Below, in pieces: positions 26,204 through 37,693 of a stretch of DNA of 64,000 nucleotides. The notes below the pieces were generated by a model that saw nothing but the letters and a program-made list of their open reading frames with translations, was not told the DNA's origin and searched no databases. The translations under genes and the position numbers were made by a program. Within the stretch, counting starts at the first letter, position 1, and each line of letters starts with the position of its first letter. The stretch is from Guyparkeria sp. SCN-R1 (GTDB lineage: Bacteria > Pseudomonadota > Gammaproteobacteria > Halothiobacillales > Halothiobacillaceae), in assembly GCF_003932495.1 (NCBI RefSeq), contig NZ_QZMT01000011.1:1-64000 (forward strand). Reading direction: 5' to 3'.

Positions 26204-28936
26204 TCAACGCTTGTCCAACGGTGTCGGACGATGCAGCAAAAAGCCCTGGATATAATCGACCCCCATCTCGGTCACCTGCCGGTACTGGTCGTCGGTTTCC
26301 ACCCACTCGGCCACGGTCTGTGCGCCCATGACGCGGGAGACCTGGACGATGGCGGAGACGATGACCGCAGCCACGGGGTCGTGTGAAAGATCTTCGACCA
26401 GTCGCCCGTCGATCTTGACGATGTCCGGGTTCAGGCGACGCAGGTATTCGAACGACAGGAAACCGCCGCCGAAATCGTCCAGGGCAAACCGGCAGCCAAT
26501 GCGGCGCATCGCCCCGATCAATCGTTCGGCCTGGTCCAGGTTGATGATTGCCGCGGTTTCTGTGATCTCGAACACCACCCGAGCCGGGTCCACGTCCCAG
26601 TCGCCGAGTTCCTGGCGAATGAAGTCCAGCATCTCGGGTTCCTGCACCGAATGCGCCGAGAGGTTGATGCTGAGGGTGCCGCTATCCGGTGACTGTCGTG
26701 CGAGCCAGCGACAGCTCTGGCGAATCACCCAGCGATCGATTTCGCCCATGGCATGATGTTTCTCGGCTATCTCGATGTATTCACTGGGAAATCTCAGGCG
26801 ACCGTCGGCATCAGTAACGCGCAGCAACATCTCGTGGATTATGGGAATACCTGCCTTAACCGGGGCGATACGCTGGGCGGCAAGATCCAGCCGGTCCTCG
26901 GCGATTGCCGCCCGCAAGGCGTTGAAGCGTTCGATCTGTTGCTCGCGCTCCAGCAACTCGGTGTCCTCGCCCGAGAATTGGACCACCCGGTCGCCGCCCA
27001 GCCGTTGGGCACTCTGACAGGCACGCTCGGCGTCTTCCAGGCGGCGCGAGGCCAGCAGGTCGTCGCTGTCGATCCGGGTCACGCCGACACTGGCCTTGAG
27101 GCGCAGGTGCTCGTGCTCGTCCGGCAATCGAAACGCGTGAATGATCTCGAGCACCTCGCGGGCGACCAGCATGCAGGTATCGCGGCTGGACAGGGGCATC
27201 CAGATGGCGAATTCGTCGACCCCCATGCGTGCGAGTACCGCATCCGACGGCAATTCGAGCGAGAAGTGACTGGCCAGCGAGGCCAAGATGCGGTCACCCA
27301 GCTCGCGGCTGCCGATTTCATTCAGCAGTCGGAATTCGTCCAGGTCCGTCCAGATCAGGCAACTGGCATGGACCGGCTCGTTGCGTGGCACCTTGCCGGG
27401 CATGGCCTGGGAGAGGAATTCCTCCATGGCCTCGCGGTTGAGGACCCCGGTCAACCGGTCGTGCGTGGCCCGGTAGGTCAACAGGGCATGGGCCGAACGC
27501 AGATCGGTGACATCCAGCATCGACACGAGCAGTTGGGTGCCGCCCTCCGCCTCCAGCCGGCTGAGCTTGAGGTTGACGTCAAATCGTTGATTGTCACGTT
27601 CGATCACGCCGTCGACCGAACGCGTTTCCAGGGTCTCGACCCGTTCGACCAGGTCATCGAACGCGCACTGCGGGGACAACCCCTCAATCTGGAGATTGAA
27701 CGCCTCGCAGAAGGACCGCCCGATCAGTTCCCCCTCGAGATCGGCGCGAGCAAATTCTTCGACCGCCCGGTTCGTGAGCAAAATGTGCCCCGAGGCGTCG
27801 GTGAGTACCGCGCCGGTATGCAGGCCCGAGAAGGCACGTCGGAGTCGGCGTTTCTCGGCACCCAGCCGTTTCGTGGCACGGCGGGCCTGCCAGGCGAACA
27901 GGGCGAGCACCGCGGCCAGGATCAGCACCAGGTAGTGCCAGAAGTGCCGCAGCAGCGAGCGCGGCGAGATCGGCTCGGGGAGCCATTTGTCGTGCAGGCG
28001 ATCGACGATGGAGTAATCTAGTGGCGTGCGCCATCCAGCGATACGTGCCTGCTCCGCCGCCGGCGCCTCGGCCGGCATGGCGACCAGTTGGCGGGCAACC
28101 CGGGCTGCGAGCCCCTTCGGCGCTTGGCGGGTGGCGGCAAAGGGCCATTCCGGGACCAACGGTGTATTGCTGGGATACGGAAAACCCTGGCGCTCCGCTG
28201 TCCCGACCGGAACCAGTCGGCTGTCGGGGTAGGCCTCCAGGTAGCGCTGAAAGAAGCTGGAGCGAACTACCCCGGCATGCGCCCGACCATCGAGCACGGC
28301 ATCCACCACGGCTTCCAAAGGCAACCCGGTGAAGATCGGCGTGATCTGGTGTTCCACGTCCAGCCCGGCATCTTCCAACGCCTGCATCCCGAGTAGCCAG
28401 CCGCCCAGTGCATTCGGGCTGGTCCCGGCAACCCGGGTACCCACCAGATCATCCAGTTCGACAAACCCGGTACCCTGGCGGGTAAAGATCACCGCACCCA
28501 ACTGCTCCAGTCGCTGGCCATTGCCCTTGACCACCAGGGTCGCCAACGGCCAGATGGAATCCAGACGCGAAAGCTCTGAAAACTGCAGCGATTGCGTCAA
28601 GACGAAATCAAGCTGGCCTTCGACAAACGCATTGCGCAACTCGGAAAGGAACAGCGGCCGGATGACAAAACGATAGCCCGGGTTGCGTTCGCTCAGGTAG
28701 TCGGCGGTAGCCTGCCAGCGCCTGGCCGCGTCATCCTTGCCGGCGTAGGCGAGCACTCCAACGTGGATCGGCGTTTCTGTGCTGTTCTGAGCTTCCTGCG
28801 CCTGCACCGGGCCGACACCCAAACCCACCGCCAAGGCGAGAAAGGCCAACGCGATCCATCGCCCACCGGAAACCAACAAGTGTCCGCCAAGCGTGTCAGT
28901 CATGCCCAACTTCAAATCCGTGCCGAACAGCGGCAT
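26204..28936 (-). CDS. PhnD-like sensor with PAS, degenerate GGDEF and EAL domains
   Basis: The 910-aa protein appears to be an inner-membrane cyclic-di-GMP enzyme with a periplasmic sensor. In order: a signal or anchor near residue 25; a PhnD-type periplasmic binding domain (HVGVLAYAGKDDAARRWQAT onwards, to about 320); one membrane span (HYLVLILAAVLALFAW, ~340); a PAS domain (~370-480); a GGDEF domain with RMGVDEF in place of GGDEF; and an EAL domain whose signature reads EMLLR, with NLSAHS, FEITETAA, DDFGGGF and VKIDGRL kept. So cyclase activity is probably lost, while phosphodiesterase activity is possible. Start may be 28936 or the ATG at 28903. It is a tandem paralogue of the interrupted gene upstream. 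Phosphonate or phosphite sensing is only a guess. Confidence 0.85.
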   Translation of the reverse strand: MPLFGTDLKLGMTDTLGGHLLVSGGRWIALAFLALAVGLGVGPVQAQEAQNSTETPIHVGVLAYAGKDDAARRWQATADYLSERNPGYRFVIRPLFLSELRNAFVEGQLDFVLTQSLQFSELSRLDSIWPLATLVVKGNGQRLEQLGAVIFTRQGTGFVELDDLVGTRVAGTSPNALGGWLLGMQALEDAGLDVEHQITPIFTGLPLEAVVDAVLDGRAHAGVVRSSFFQRYLEAYPDSRLVPVGTAERQGFPYPSNTPLVPEWPFAATRQAPKGLAARVARQLVAMPAEAPAAEQARIAGWRTPLDYSIVDRLHDKWLPEPISPRSLLRHFWHYLVLILAAVLALFAWQARRATKRLGAEKRRLRRAFSGLHTGAVLTDASGHILLTNRAVEEFARADLEGELIGRSFCEAFNLQIEGLSPQCAFDDLVERVETLETRSVDGVIERDNQRFDVNLKLSRLEAEGGTQLLVSMLDVTDLRSAHALLTYRATHDRLTGVLNREAMEEFLSQAMPGKVPRNEPVHASCLIWTDLDEFRLLNEIGSRELGDRILASLASHFSLELPSDAVLARMGVDEFAIWMPLSSRDTCMLVAREVLEIIHAFRLPDEHEHLRLKASVGVTRIDSDDLLASRRLEDAERACQSAQRLGGDRVVQFSGEDTELLEREQQIERFNALRAAIAEDRLDLAAQRIAPVKAGIPIIHEMLLRVTDADGRLRFPSEYIEIAEKHHAMGEIDRWVIRQSCRWLARQSPDSGTLSINLSAHSVQEPEMLDFIRQELGDWDVDPARVVFEITETAAIINLDQAERLIGAMRRIGCRFALDDFGGGFLSFEYLRRLNPDIVKIDGRLVEDLSHDPVAAVIVSAIVQVSRVMGAQTVAEWVETDDQYRQVTEMGVDYIQGFLLHRPTPLDKR

Positions 28937-29070
28937 GTCATCGTCACCATCAAAGTCCCTTCATGAGCAATCGGCAAACCGGGAATGTTCGCGCATGCGA
29001 CGATCAAGGCCCGAAATGCGAGAGATAGCGTGCCGTCAACACGCGGTCGTTGATTACGTGCCGAACAACG

Positions 29071-31881
29071 TCAGCCCGTCAGTGCCTCGCGCTCCGCGGC
29101 AAGTCGCCCGATCAGTGGTTCCGGGCGATGCAGCAGGTAGCCCTGGGCAAAATCCACCCCGATACGCTCGAGTTGCGCCAGTGTCGTCGGGGTCTCGACC
29201 CACTCGCCCACGGTACGAGCACCCATGACATGCGCCACATCGTGAATGGATTCGACGATGACGGCCGCGACGCGATCGTGCTCCAGGTCGCGGACCAGTT
29301 TTCCGTCGATCTTGACGATGTCCGGTTTCAATCGACGCAGGAACTCGAACGAGATCAATCCGCCGCCGAAGTCATCCAGTGCCACCAGGCAACCGAGCTC
29401 ACGTAGCGAGGCTATCAGTTCGGCCGCCTGATCAAAATTCGCGATGGCCGCTGTCTCGGTAATCTCGAAGCATAACCACGTGGGATCGATCTCGTATCGT
29501 CGCAATTCGTCCCGGACAAAACCGACCAGCTCACCGTCTTTCATCGACTGGCCAGACAGGTTGATCGTCAATCTCGCCGGCGGCGCGGCACCAGCGACCC
29601 GATGATCACGTAGCCCCTGCAATGTCCGGCGAACCACCCAGCGGTCGATTTGCGGCATGTAGTTGAATCGTTCGGCCAGCTCGATCAACGGGGCCGGCGA
29701 ACCCAAGCTCCCATCTTCTCCAGCCAGGCGCATCAACACCTCCAGACGCACGCCGTCGGTCTCGGCAGCGCCGATGGCATGGATCTCCTGGGCGTGCAAT
29801 ACGAAGCGGTCCTGTTCGACGGCCTGCTTGAGCCGGTTGAGTTCGGCAAAATCGTTCTGGCGCAGGGACCGCTCGGCGCCGCTTTCCTCGAATACGACCA
29901 GGCGGTTGCCACCGAGCTTCTGGGCGGTCACGCAGGCCGATTCCGCCTCCTCGAAGACGGTGGCGGCGTTGTAACCCCCGCCGGCCACCAGATCACGGAC
30001 ACCGATACTGGCCGACGTGCGCAGCGACTGATCGTCGCCATCGAGGCGGAACTCCCGAATCGCATGGAGAATCCGTTCCGGCCAACCATCGCCGGCCGAG
30101 GAAGGCAGATAGATGCCGAATTCGTCACCGCCCAGCCGCCCAACCGGGGTATTCGGCGGCAACATCACCCGCAGGTAGCCCGCCAGGCGCCGGACCAGTT
30201 CATCACCCATCCGGTGCGAGCCACCCTCGTTGACGAGGCGGAAATGATCCAGATCCACCCAAAGCAGCGTGCCGCCTTCACTGCCCTGCTTCGCGTCAGC
30301 GAGTTGCATCCGCGACTCGATTTGCTCGAGGAAATGTCGTCGCGTCAGCAGGCCTGTCAACTCGTCGTGCGTGGCTCGGTAGGCCAGCTGACGACTGGTC
30401 TCGTCGAGCTCCGTGATGTCCATCATCGAGATGACCAGCCGCCGCACCCCGCCTCTCTCGTCCATTCCGTCCATCCGGGCGGCCGTGAGGTTGAGCACCC
30501 GTCGAGGATAGCCATGCGCGAGAATCACCGCGTATTCCACCCAGCTGCGAGTGCCAAGCTCTTCGATCATGCCGGCCAGCGAAAAGTCGTGCGTGTCGTG
30601 GCGCAACATCAACGCGAACACGTCCGTCAGGCGCTGATTCATAGCCTCGTTCGGCTGCATACCCTCGGGCAGCAATCGCTCGGCAGAGGGATTGAGGAAC
30701 TGGATGCGTCCCTCGCCATCAAGCGTCACGACCGCGTCGTGCATCGCAGTCAGAGCGGCCCGGTGCTCACGTTCGCGACGGGCCAGGAGCCGGCGGGCAT
30801 GCCATTGCTGCCAAAGCAAAAGAGACAACAGTGCACTCAGGCCAACGGGTGCTAGCCACCAGTACGCGCGCAACCAATCGACCACGGTCATCGGCGGCGT
30901 CAGCCAACGGTCGGCCAGTGACTCCAGGCCGCCGTAATCCACCGGCTCGGACCAACCGGCGATATTGGCGGCACGAAGCGGCGGTGAAGCCGTAGGCATT
31001 GAGAGCAGCGCCAAACGAACCTGTTCGCGCAACGTCAATTCGGCGCGTGTCGTCGCTGCCAACGGCCACTGCGGCACCAGCCGGGTCGAGAGGACATGCG
31101 GATAACCCGGCTCACTGACGCGGTTCAGCACACTGAACGTATCGGTGGCATAGCGCCCGGCCTCGATTTCCCGCGTGAGCACATCGGCCCGAACGATACC
31201 TGCATCGGCCCGCCCGGCCGCCACCGCGCCGAGAACGTTGGTCATCGGCAGGCCGACATATAGCGGCAGGATGTCCTTATCGATCGACAGCCCGGCCCGC
31301 TCGATCTCCTCAGCACCGAGGATCCACGCCCCCAGGGCATTGGGAGCAACCCCCGCCACGATGGCGCCCTACAGGTCGCCCAGATCGCTGATCTCCTCTC
31401 GCCCTGCGAGCCGCACGATCGCCGAACCGAAGCGATTGCTGGGGTTGCCCGCCTCGTCGACCACCCGGGTGGCCAGGGCTTCGAGGCCGTAGTCGGCCCG
31501 CAACTGGACGAATTGAAGTGGCTGGAGGTGCACGAAGTGCAATTCGCCCTGCCGCACGGCACGCGCCACCTCCTGCAGATACAGCGGCCGGATCTCGAAA
31601 CGCGTCCCCTCGATGCGGTCACTGAGATAATCGGCTGTCGGGTTCCAGCGTGCCTTCGCCTCTTCCTTGCTGGTGATCGTGAGCACGCCGATCGTGATCA
31701 GTCGACCTTCGCTGGCCCAGACCTGGGCATGAACCGGCGACTGCCACGCCCCTAACAAGATGGCGGTAAGCAAAAGACGTTGCACTAGAGCAATACCGAA
31801 TCGGTTTCTCCAGCCAGCGAAAGCAAAAAGGCGGGCCGTGGCCATCGCCACGACCCGCCTTGTCGCTCCGGGTGTTTTCAT
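29071..31881 (-). pseudogene. PhnD-PAS-GGDEF-EAL gene interrupted by an in-frame TAG
   Basis: Both halves are in the same frame. The upstream part carries a signal peptide (QRLLLTAILLGAWQSPVHA) and the start of a PhnD-type domain, ending EISDLGDL. A TAG at 31369-31371 follows; the frame then continues GAIVAGVAPNALGAWILG, aligning with DLVGTRVAGTSPNALGGWLL in the paralogue. The remaining part has a membrane span, PAS, an intact GGDEF (RLGGDEFGIYLP) and an EAL-like domain (EVLMR, NLSGQS, FEITETAA, DDFGGG, VKIDGKL). One base change from a sense codon explains the stop. The start is uncertain: ATG at 31881, or GTG at 31785, which lies beyond the argG terminator and begins a compact signal peptide. 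Confidence 0.8.
31825..31861 (-). terminator. Strong intrinsic terminator downstream of argG
   Basis: GGCGGG (31830-31835) and CGTGGC (31837-31842) pair with GCCACG (31847-31852) and CCCGCC (31854-31859), with one mismatch and a 4-base loop. Five T residues follow on the minus strand. It overlaps the longest possible start of the next gene, which argues for that gene starting further downstream, or for attenuation. Confidence 0.75.
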
Positions 31882-32013
31882 GACACCCATTTCCCTGTGG
31901 TTTGCCACTCGCTGCATGCCAGACATCCCTTGCCTGTGAATCACACCCTTGCGGGTACGGTGTGGCTCGTCCCTGTCACGCAGGGAGGTGCCCTGTAATC
32001 CTTCCGGGGCACC
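31870..32013 (-). promoter_or_regulatory. Chain of five hairpins between argG and the terminator (3' UTR or leader RNA)
   Basis: Reading the minus strand from argG, consecutive stems are 32007-32013 with 31987-31993; 31981-31985 with 31971-31975; 31959-31964 with 31942-31947; 31905-31908 with 31897-31900; and 31883-31888 with 31870-31875. The last loop contains an ATG at 31881. A terminator hairpin follows at once. Such a layout fits a structured argG 3' UTR, a processed small RNA, or an attenuator for the PhnD-EAL gene. It does not match a riboswitch class that I know. Confidence 0.45.
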
Positions 32014-32026
32014 CTTTCGCGACCGA

Positions 32027-33262
<1,236 letters not shown>

Positions 33263-33316
33263 CAGAACTCCTGATTTCGATTTGTGTTTGCGATGTGCTT
33301 GGCACGAGATCGCGCC

Positions 33317-33344
33317 ATTATATAGACACCGCTGCGCCATGACA
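33317..33344 (-). promoter_or_regulatory. Probable sigma-70 promoter of argG
   Basis: On the minus strand TGTCAT (33339-33344) and a perfect TATAAT (33317-33322) are 16 bases apart. The -35 is weak. The argG start is 55 bp further on. The remainder of the argG-aceE gap, to 33590, has a 10-bp stem with one G-T wobble (33523-33532 with 33549-33558) close to the aceE start and no gene. Confidence 0.5.
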
Positions 33345-33590
33345 GGGCATAGGGGTTTTCAATCCCCCGATTACGCCATGCCGAGCGGCGTCAATACGGC
33401 ACTTGCCGTTTGCCCCCCGCTCCCCGATGGCGGCGTGAAACGGCTTCGCCATGCGCTCGAACATAGGAAAACTCGGCGTAATCGCGCATAATGAGGCGCA
33501 AATTTTGGTCCGGTGCGACCATCGAAGCCCCGCCATGAAGCGCTTTGCCGGGGTTTCGGACGCACCCAACGACAGCTTTGAGGAGTGCTT

Positions 33591-36248
33591 GTGACCGATT
33601 ACATCGATCAGGATCCGCAGGAAACCCGGGAATGGCTTGACGCACTCGAGGCAGTGGTCAGCTTTGAAGGGACGGAAAAGGCCCGCCATCTGATTGGCAG
33701 CATGATCGAGCTGGCGCGCCAGCACGGCATCGACACCCCCTACTCCGCGACGACCCCCTACATCAACACCATTCCGCCCGAGAACGAGCCGCAATACCCC
33801 GGCGACCGTCAGCTCGAGCAGCGCCTGCGCGCCCTGATCCGCTGGAATGCCATGGCGATCGTGGTGCGGGCCAACAAGGAGAACTCGGTCGGCGGTCATA
33901 TCGCCTCCTACCAGTCCAGCGCCACCATGTACGAGGTCGGCCTGAACCACTTCTTCAAGGGTCACGACCACCCGGAAGGCGCCGACATGGTGTTCTTCCA
34001 GGGTCACGTCGCACCAGGGATGTACGCTCGGGCATACCTCGAGGGGCGTATCACCGAGGAGCAACTGCTCAACTTCCGGCAGGAAGCGCACAAGGATGGC
34101 TTGAGCTCCTACCCGCACCCCTGGCTGATGCCGAACTTCTGGCAGTTCCCGACGGTCTCGATGGGCCTGGGTCCGCTGATGGCGATCTACCAGGCACGCT
34201 TCATGAAGTACATGGACGCGCGAGGTTTCGGCAAGGTCAACAGCCGCAAGGTCTACGCCTTCCTCGGCGATGGCGAGATGGACGAGCCGGAATCCCTCGG
34301 CGCAATCGGCCTGGCCGTGCGCGAGAAGCTCGACAACCTGGTGTTTGTCGTCAACGCCAACCTGCAGCGCCTCGATGGCCCGGTTCGCGGCAACGGCAAG
34401 ATCATCCAGGAACTCGAGGGCAGCTTCCGCGGCGCCGGCTGGAACGTGATCAAGGTCATCTGGGGACCGGGCTGGGACGAGCTCCTCGCCCGCGACAAGT
34501 CGGGCAAGCTTATCGAACGGATGATGGAAGTTCCCGACGGCGAATACCAGGCCTACAAGGCGAAGGACGGCGCATTCGTCCGCGAGCACTTCTTCGGCAA
34601 GTACCCGGAGACCGCCGAGTTGGTCAAGAACATGACCGACGACGAGATCTTCTCGCTCACCCGGGGTGGCCACAGCCCGCGCAAGATGTACGCGGCCTAC
34701 AACGCGGCCAACGAGTGCAAGGGCAAGCCGACCGTCATCATCGCCAAGACCATCAAGGGCTACGGTATGGGCCCGTTCGGCGAAGGCGCGATGACCGCTC
34801 ACCAGCAGAAGAAGCTGGACAACGACGGGTTGAAGTACTTCCGCGACCGCTTCGGCCTGCCGATCTCCGACGAGCAGCTCGAGAAGAACGTGCCGTTCTA
34901 CAAGCCGGACGACAGCCACGAGCTGATCAAGTACATGAACGAGCGACGCAAGGATCTGGGCGGTTACCTGCCCTCTCGCGTCGACCGCGCCGAGTCGATC
35001 CCGGCGCCGGAGCTCAAGGCGTTCGACATGATCCTCAAGGGCACCGGCGAGCGCGAGATGTCCTCGACCATGCTCTTCGGTCGCATCCTGGCGATGATCC
35101 TGCGCGACAAGAAGCTCGGCAAGCGCGTCGTACCGATCATCCCGGACGAAGCCCGGACCTTCGGCCTCGAGGGGCTGTTCCGCCAGGTGGGTATCTACGA
35201 CCCGGCCGGTCAGCTCTATGAACCGGTCGATTCCGACCAGGTGGCCTGGTACAAGCAGGCTGCCAATGGCCAGGTATTGCAGGAAGGCATCAACGAGGCC
35301 GGCTCGATGTCCTCGTGGCTGGCCGCGGCAACCGCCTACGCCAACTACGGCGAGGCGATGGTGCCGTTCTACATCTACTACTCGATGTTCGGTTACCAGC
35401 GCGTGGGGGACCTGGCCTGGCTGGCCGGCGACATCCGGGCGCGGGGTTTCTTGATCGGCGCGACCGCGGGTCGGACCACGCTGGAAGGCGAAGGCCTGCA
35501 GCACAACGACGGCCACAACATCATGATGTTCTCGGCCGTACCGAGCTGCCGCGTCTATGACCCGACCTACGGCTACGAAATGGCCATCATCATTCGTGAT
35601 GGCCTCAAGGCGATGGTCGAGGAAAAGCAGGATTGCTACTACTACATCACCGCCATGAACGAGAACTACTCGCACCCGGCCATGCCCGAGGGTATTGAGG
35701 AAGGGGTTCTCAAGGGCGCCTACCGCCTGCGCGAGAGCAAGAAAAAGCTCAAGAGCCGTGTCCAGCTCATGGGTTCCGGCAGCATCCTGCGCGAGGCCGA
35801 GGCCGCCGCCGCGATGCTCGAGGACGAGTGGAAGGTGGCCGCGGACGTCTGGTCGGCCACGAGCTTCACCGAGCTGGCCCGCGAAGGCCAGGCCTGCGAG
35901 CGTCACAACCGCCTGCACCCGGATGCCAAGCCGAAGACGCCGTACATCACCACGGCGCTCGAGGAGCGTAATGCCCCGGTTATCGCGGCGACCGACTACA
36001 TCCAGGCCTACCCGGACCAGATCCGTCGCTTCGTTCCGAACACGTTCACCATCCTGGGCACCGACGGCTATGGCCGGTCCGACACCCGTGCCGCGCTGCG
36101 GCGCTTCTTCGAGGTCGACGCTGCCCACATCGTGGTTGCCGCGCTCAAGGCCCTGGCCGACGAGGGGGCCATCCCGGCTGCCAAGGTCACCGAGGCGATC
36201 AAGAAGTATGGCATCGATCCCGACTGCGGCCCGCCCATCGAGCGCTAA
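33591..36248 (+). CDS. aceE: Pyruvate dehydrogenase E1 component, homodimeric type
   Basis: Decarboxylates pyruvate with thiamine diphosphate and acetylates the E2 lipoyl groups. The GTG start at 33591 follows GAGGAG with normal spacing and gives 885 aa, typical for the homodimeric E1; a GTG at 33585 would overlap the ribosome-binding sequence. The thiamine motif is GDGEMDEPESLGAIG near residue 225, with NANLQRLDGPVRGNGKIIQE shortly after. NPxx-type substrate residues lie in SSATMYEVGLNHFFKG near 105. It heads aceE-aceF-lpdA. Confidence 0.97.
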   Translation: MTDYIDQDPQETREWLDALEAVVSFEGTEKARHLIGSMIELARQHGIDTPYSATTPYINTIPPENEPQYPGDRQLEQRLRALIRWNAMAIVVRANKENSVGGHIASYQSSATMYEVGLNHFFKGHDHPEGADMVFFQGHVAPGMYARAYLEGRITEEQLLNFRQEAHKDGLSSYPHPWLMPNFWQFPTVSMGLGPLMAIYQARFMKYMDARGFGKVNSRKVYAFLGDGEMDEPESLGAIGLAVREKLDNLVFVVNANLQRLDGPVRGNGKIIQELEGSFRGAGWNVIKVIWGPGWDELLARDKSGKLIERMMEVPDGEYQAYKAKDGAFVREHFFGKYPETAELVKNMTDDEIFSLTRGGHSPRKMYAAYNAANECKGKPTVIIAKTIKGYGMGPFGEGAMTAHQQKKLDNDGLKYFRDRFGLPISDEQLEKNVPFYKPDDSHELIKYMNERRKDLGGYLPSRVDRAESIPAPELKAFDMILKGTGEREMSSTMLFGRILAMILRDKKLGKRVVPIIPDEARTFGLEGLFRQVGIYDPAGQLYEPVDSDQVAWYKQAANGQVLQEGINEAGSMSSWLAAATAYANYGEAMVPFYIYYSMFGYQRVGDLAWLAGDIRARGFLIGATAGRTTLEGEGLQHNDGHNIMMFSAVPSCRVYDPTYGYEMAIIIRDGLKAMVEEKQDCYYYITAMNENYSHPAMPEGIEEGVLKGAYRLRESKKKLKSRVQLMGSGSILREAEAAAAMLEDEWKVAADVWSATSFTELAREGQACERHNRLHPDAKPKTPYITTALEERNAPVIAATDYIQAYPDQIRRFVPNTFTILGTDGYGRSDTRAALRRFFEVDAAHIVVAALKALADEGAIPAAKVTEAIKKYGIDPDCGPPIER

Positions 36249-36363
36249 GACCTACCGCCCCTGCCCCGCTCATCTCGGCATGAGGCGGGACAACGGCCCC
36301 ATTCGATCCGACGCCCGTGTAGTTTGAGCGGGCGCGCATGCAACCTTTCATGGAGACAGGCTG

Positions 36364-37683
36364 ATGGCCATCAAGTCGATCACCCTCCCCGATATCGGCA
36401 ATTACGACAACACCCCGGTTATCGAGGTGCTGATCTCGCCCGGCGACCGGGTGGAAAAGGAAGACTCGCTGATCACGCTGGAGTCCGACAAGGCCACGAT
36501 GGAGATCCCGTCCCCCTACTCGGGCGAGATCAAGAAGGTGCTGGTCAAGGTTGACGACACGCTGAAAGAAGGTGACCTGATCGCCGAAATCGAGGCCGAA
36601 GAAGACGCCGAGGCGCCGGCGGCCGAGGAAAAGCCGGCCGAACAGCCGACGGCCGACGAACCTGCCGAGCAAAAACCGGCCGAACCGGAGAAGCCGGCTG
36701 CTACCACCGAGAAGCCCGCCTCGTCCGGGCCTACAGCGGCGCAAACACCGGCGCCGGTGAACCGTCAGAGCGCCGGTGCGAAATCGCACGCGAGCCCGTC
36801 GGTGCGCCTGTTCGCCCGCAAGTTGGGCGTGGATCTGGCCAACGTCACCGGCACGGGCCCCAAGGGTCGCATCCTGCAGGAGGATGTCGAAGGGGCAATC
36901 AAGAAGGTAATGGAGGGCGCGGCCAAGGGTGGCGCCGCTACCGGGGCCGGGATTCCACCGCTGCCGGAGATCGACTTCTCCCAGTTCGGCGAGATCGAGG
37001 AAAAGCCGCTCTCGCGCATCAAGAAGCTTTCCGGCAAGCACCTGTCCACGGCCTGGCTCAATATCCCGCACGTCACGCAGTTCGACGAGACGGACATCAC
37101 CGAACTCGAGGATTTCCGCAAGTCACTCAAGCCGCGGGCCGAAAAGGCCGGTATCAAGATGACGCCGCTGGTTTTCGTGCTCAAGGCACTGGCGCACGTA
37201 CTGCGCGAGTTCCCGCACATGAATGCCTCGCTCGCTCCGGACGGCGAGAACCTGATCGTCAAGAAATACATCAACCTCGGGGTGGCGGTGGACACGCCCA
37301 ACGGCCTGCTGGTGCCAGTGGTGCGTGACGTCGACCAGAAGGGCATCTTCGAGCTCTCCGAGGAACTCATGGCCATCTCGGAGCGGGCCCGCAACGGCAA
37401 GCTCACCGGCGAGGATCTCTCCGGCGGGACGTTCTCGGTTTCCAGCCTCGGCGGCATCGGCGGGACGCAGTTCACGCCGATCGTCAACGGCCCGGAAGTC
37501 GGCATCCTGGGGGTTTCCAAGGCCAGCATGCAGCCAGTCTGGAACGGCTCGGAGTTCGAGCCACGCCTGATGCTGCCGCTGGCGCTTTCCTACGATCACC
37601 GCGTCATCGATGGCGCCGAGGGGGCACGGTTCATGACCACGCTCTCGCGCACGCTCACCGATCTTCGCGAACTGATGCTGTAA
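36364..37683 (+). CDS. aceF: Pyruvate dehydrogenase E2, dihydrolipoyl acetyltransferase
   Basis: Core of the pyruvate dehydrogenase complex. The 439-aa protein has one N-terminal lipoyl domain (lipoyl Lys in [12 protein letters not shown] near residue 43), a long Ala/Pro/Glu linker (~80-140), a peripheral-subunit-binding domain ([20 protein letters not shown], residues ~145-164) and a catalytic acetyltransferase domain with [13 protein letters not shown] near 410. Enterobacterial E2 has three lipoyl domains; here there is one, with another at the N-terminus of the E3. GGAGA lies before the ATG. Confidence 0.97.
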   Translation: MAIKSITLPDIGNYDNTPVIEVLISPGDRVEKEDSLITLESDKATMEIPSPYSGEIKKVLVKVDDTLKEGDLIAEIEAEEDAEAPAAEEKPAEQPTADEPAEQKPAEPEKPAATTEKPASSGPTAAQTPAPVNRQSAGAKSHASPSVRLFARKLGVDLANVTGTGPKGRILQEDVEGAIKKVMEGAAKGGAATGAGIPPLPEIDFSQFGEIEEKPLSRIKKLSGKHLSTAWLNIPHVTQFDETDITELEDFRKSLKPRAEKAGIKMTPLVFVLKALAHVLREFPHMNASLAPDGENLIVKKYINLGVAVDTPNGLLVPVVRDVDQKGIFELSEELMAISERARNGKLTGEDLSGGTFSVSSLGGIGGTQFTPIVNGPEVGILGVSKASMQPVWNGSEFEPRLMLPLALSYDHRVIDGAEGARFMTTLSRTLTDLRELML

Positions 37684-37693
37684 GGAGCACCGG

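Noticed and set aside
31369-31371. TAG in the PhnD-EAL gene as a genuine end separating two genes
   Set aside because: The frame continues without shift and aligns across the stop with the intact tandem paralogue, so a nonsense mutation is more likely.
31897-31908. GGCAAACC in the argG downstream region as a c-di-GMP riboswitch
   Set aside because: The bases form a small GTGG-CAAA-CCAC hairpin and the other conserved GEMM segments are missing.
33318-36128. Long minus-strand open frame opposite aceE (936 codons)
   Set aside because: It is a shadow of the high-GC codon use of aceE; the sense frame is an unmistakable pyruvate dehydrogenase E1 and the antisense protein is low-complexity His/Val/Gly/Asp-rich. 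The same applies to long frames opposite ychF, prs, leuB, the TPR gene and the RND pump.
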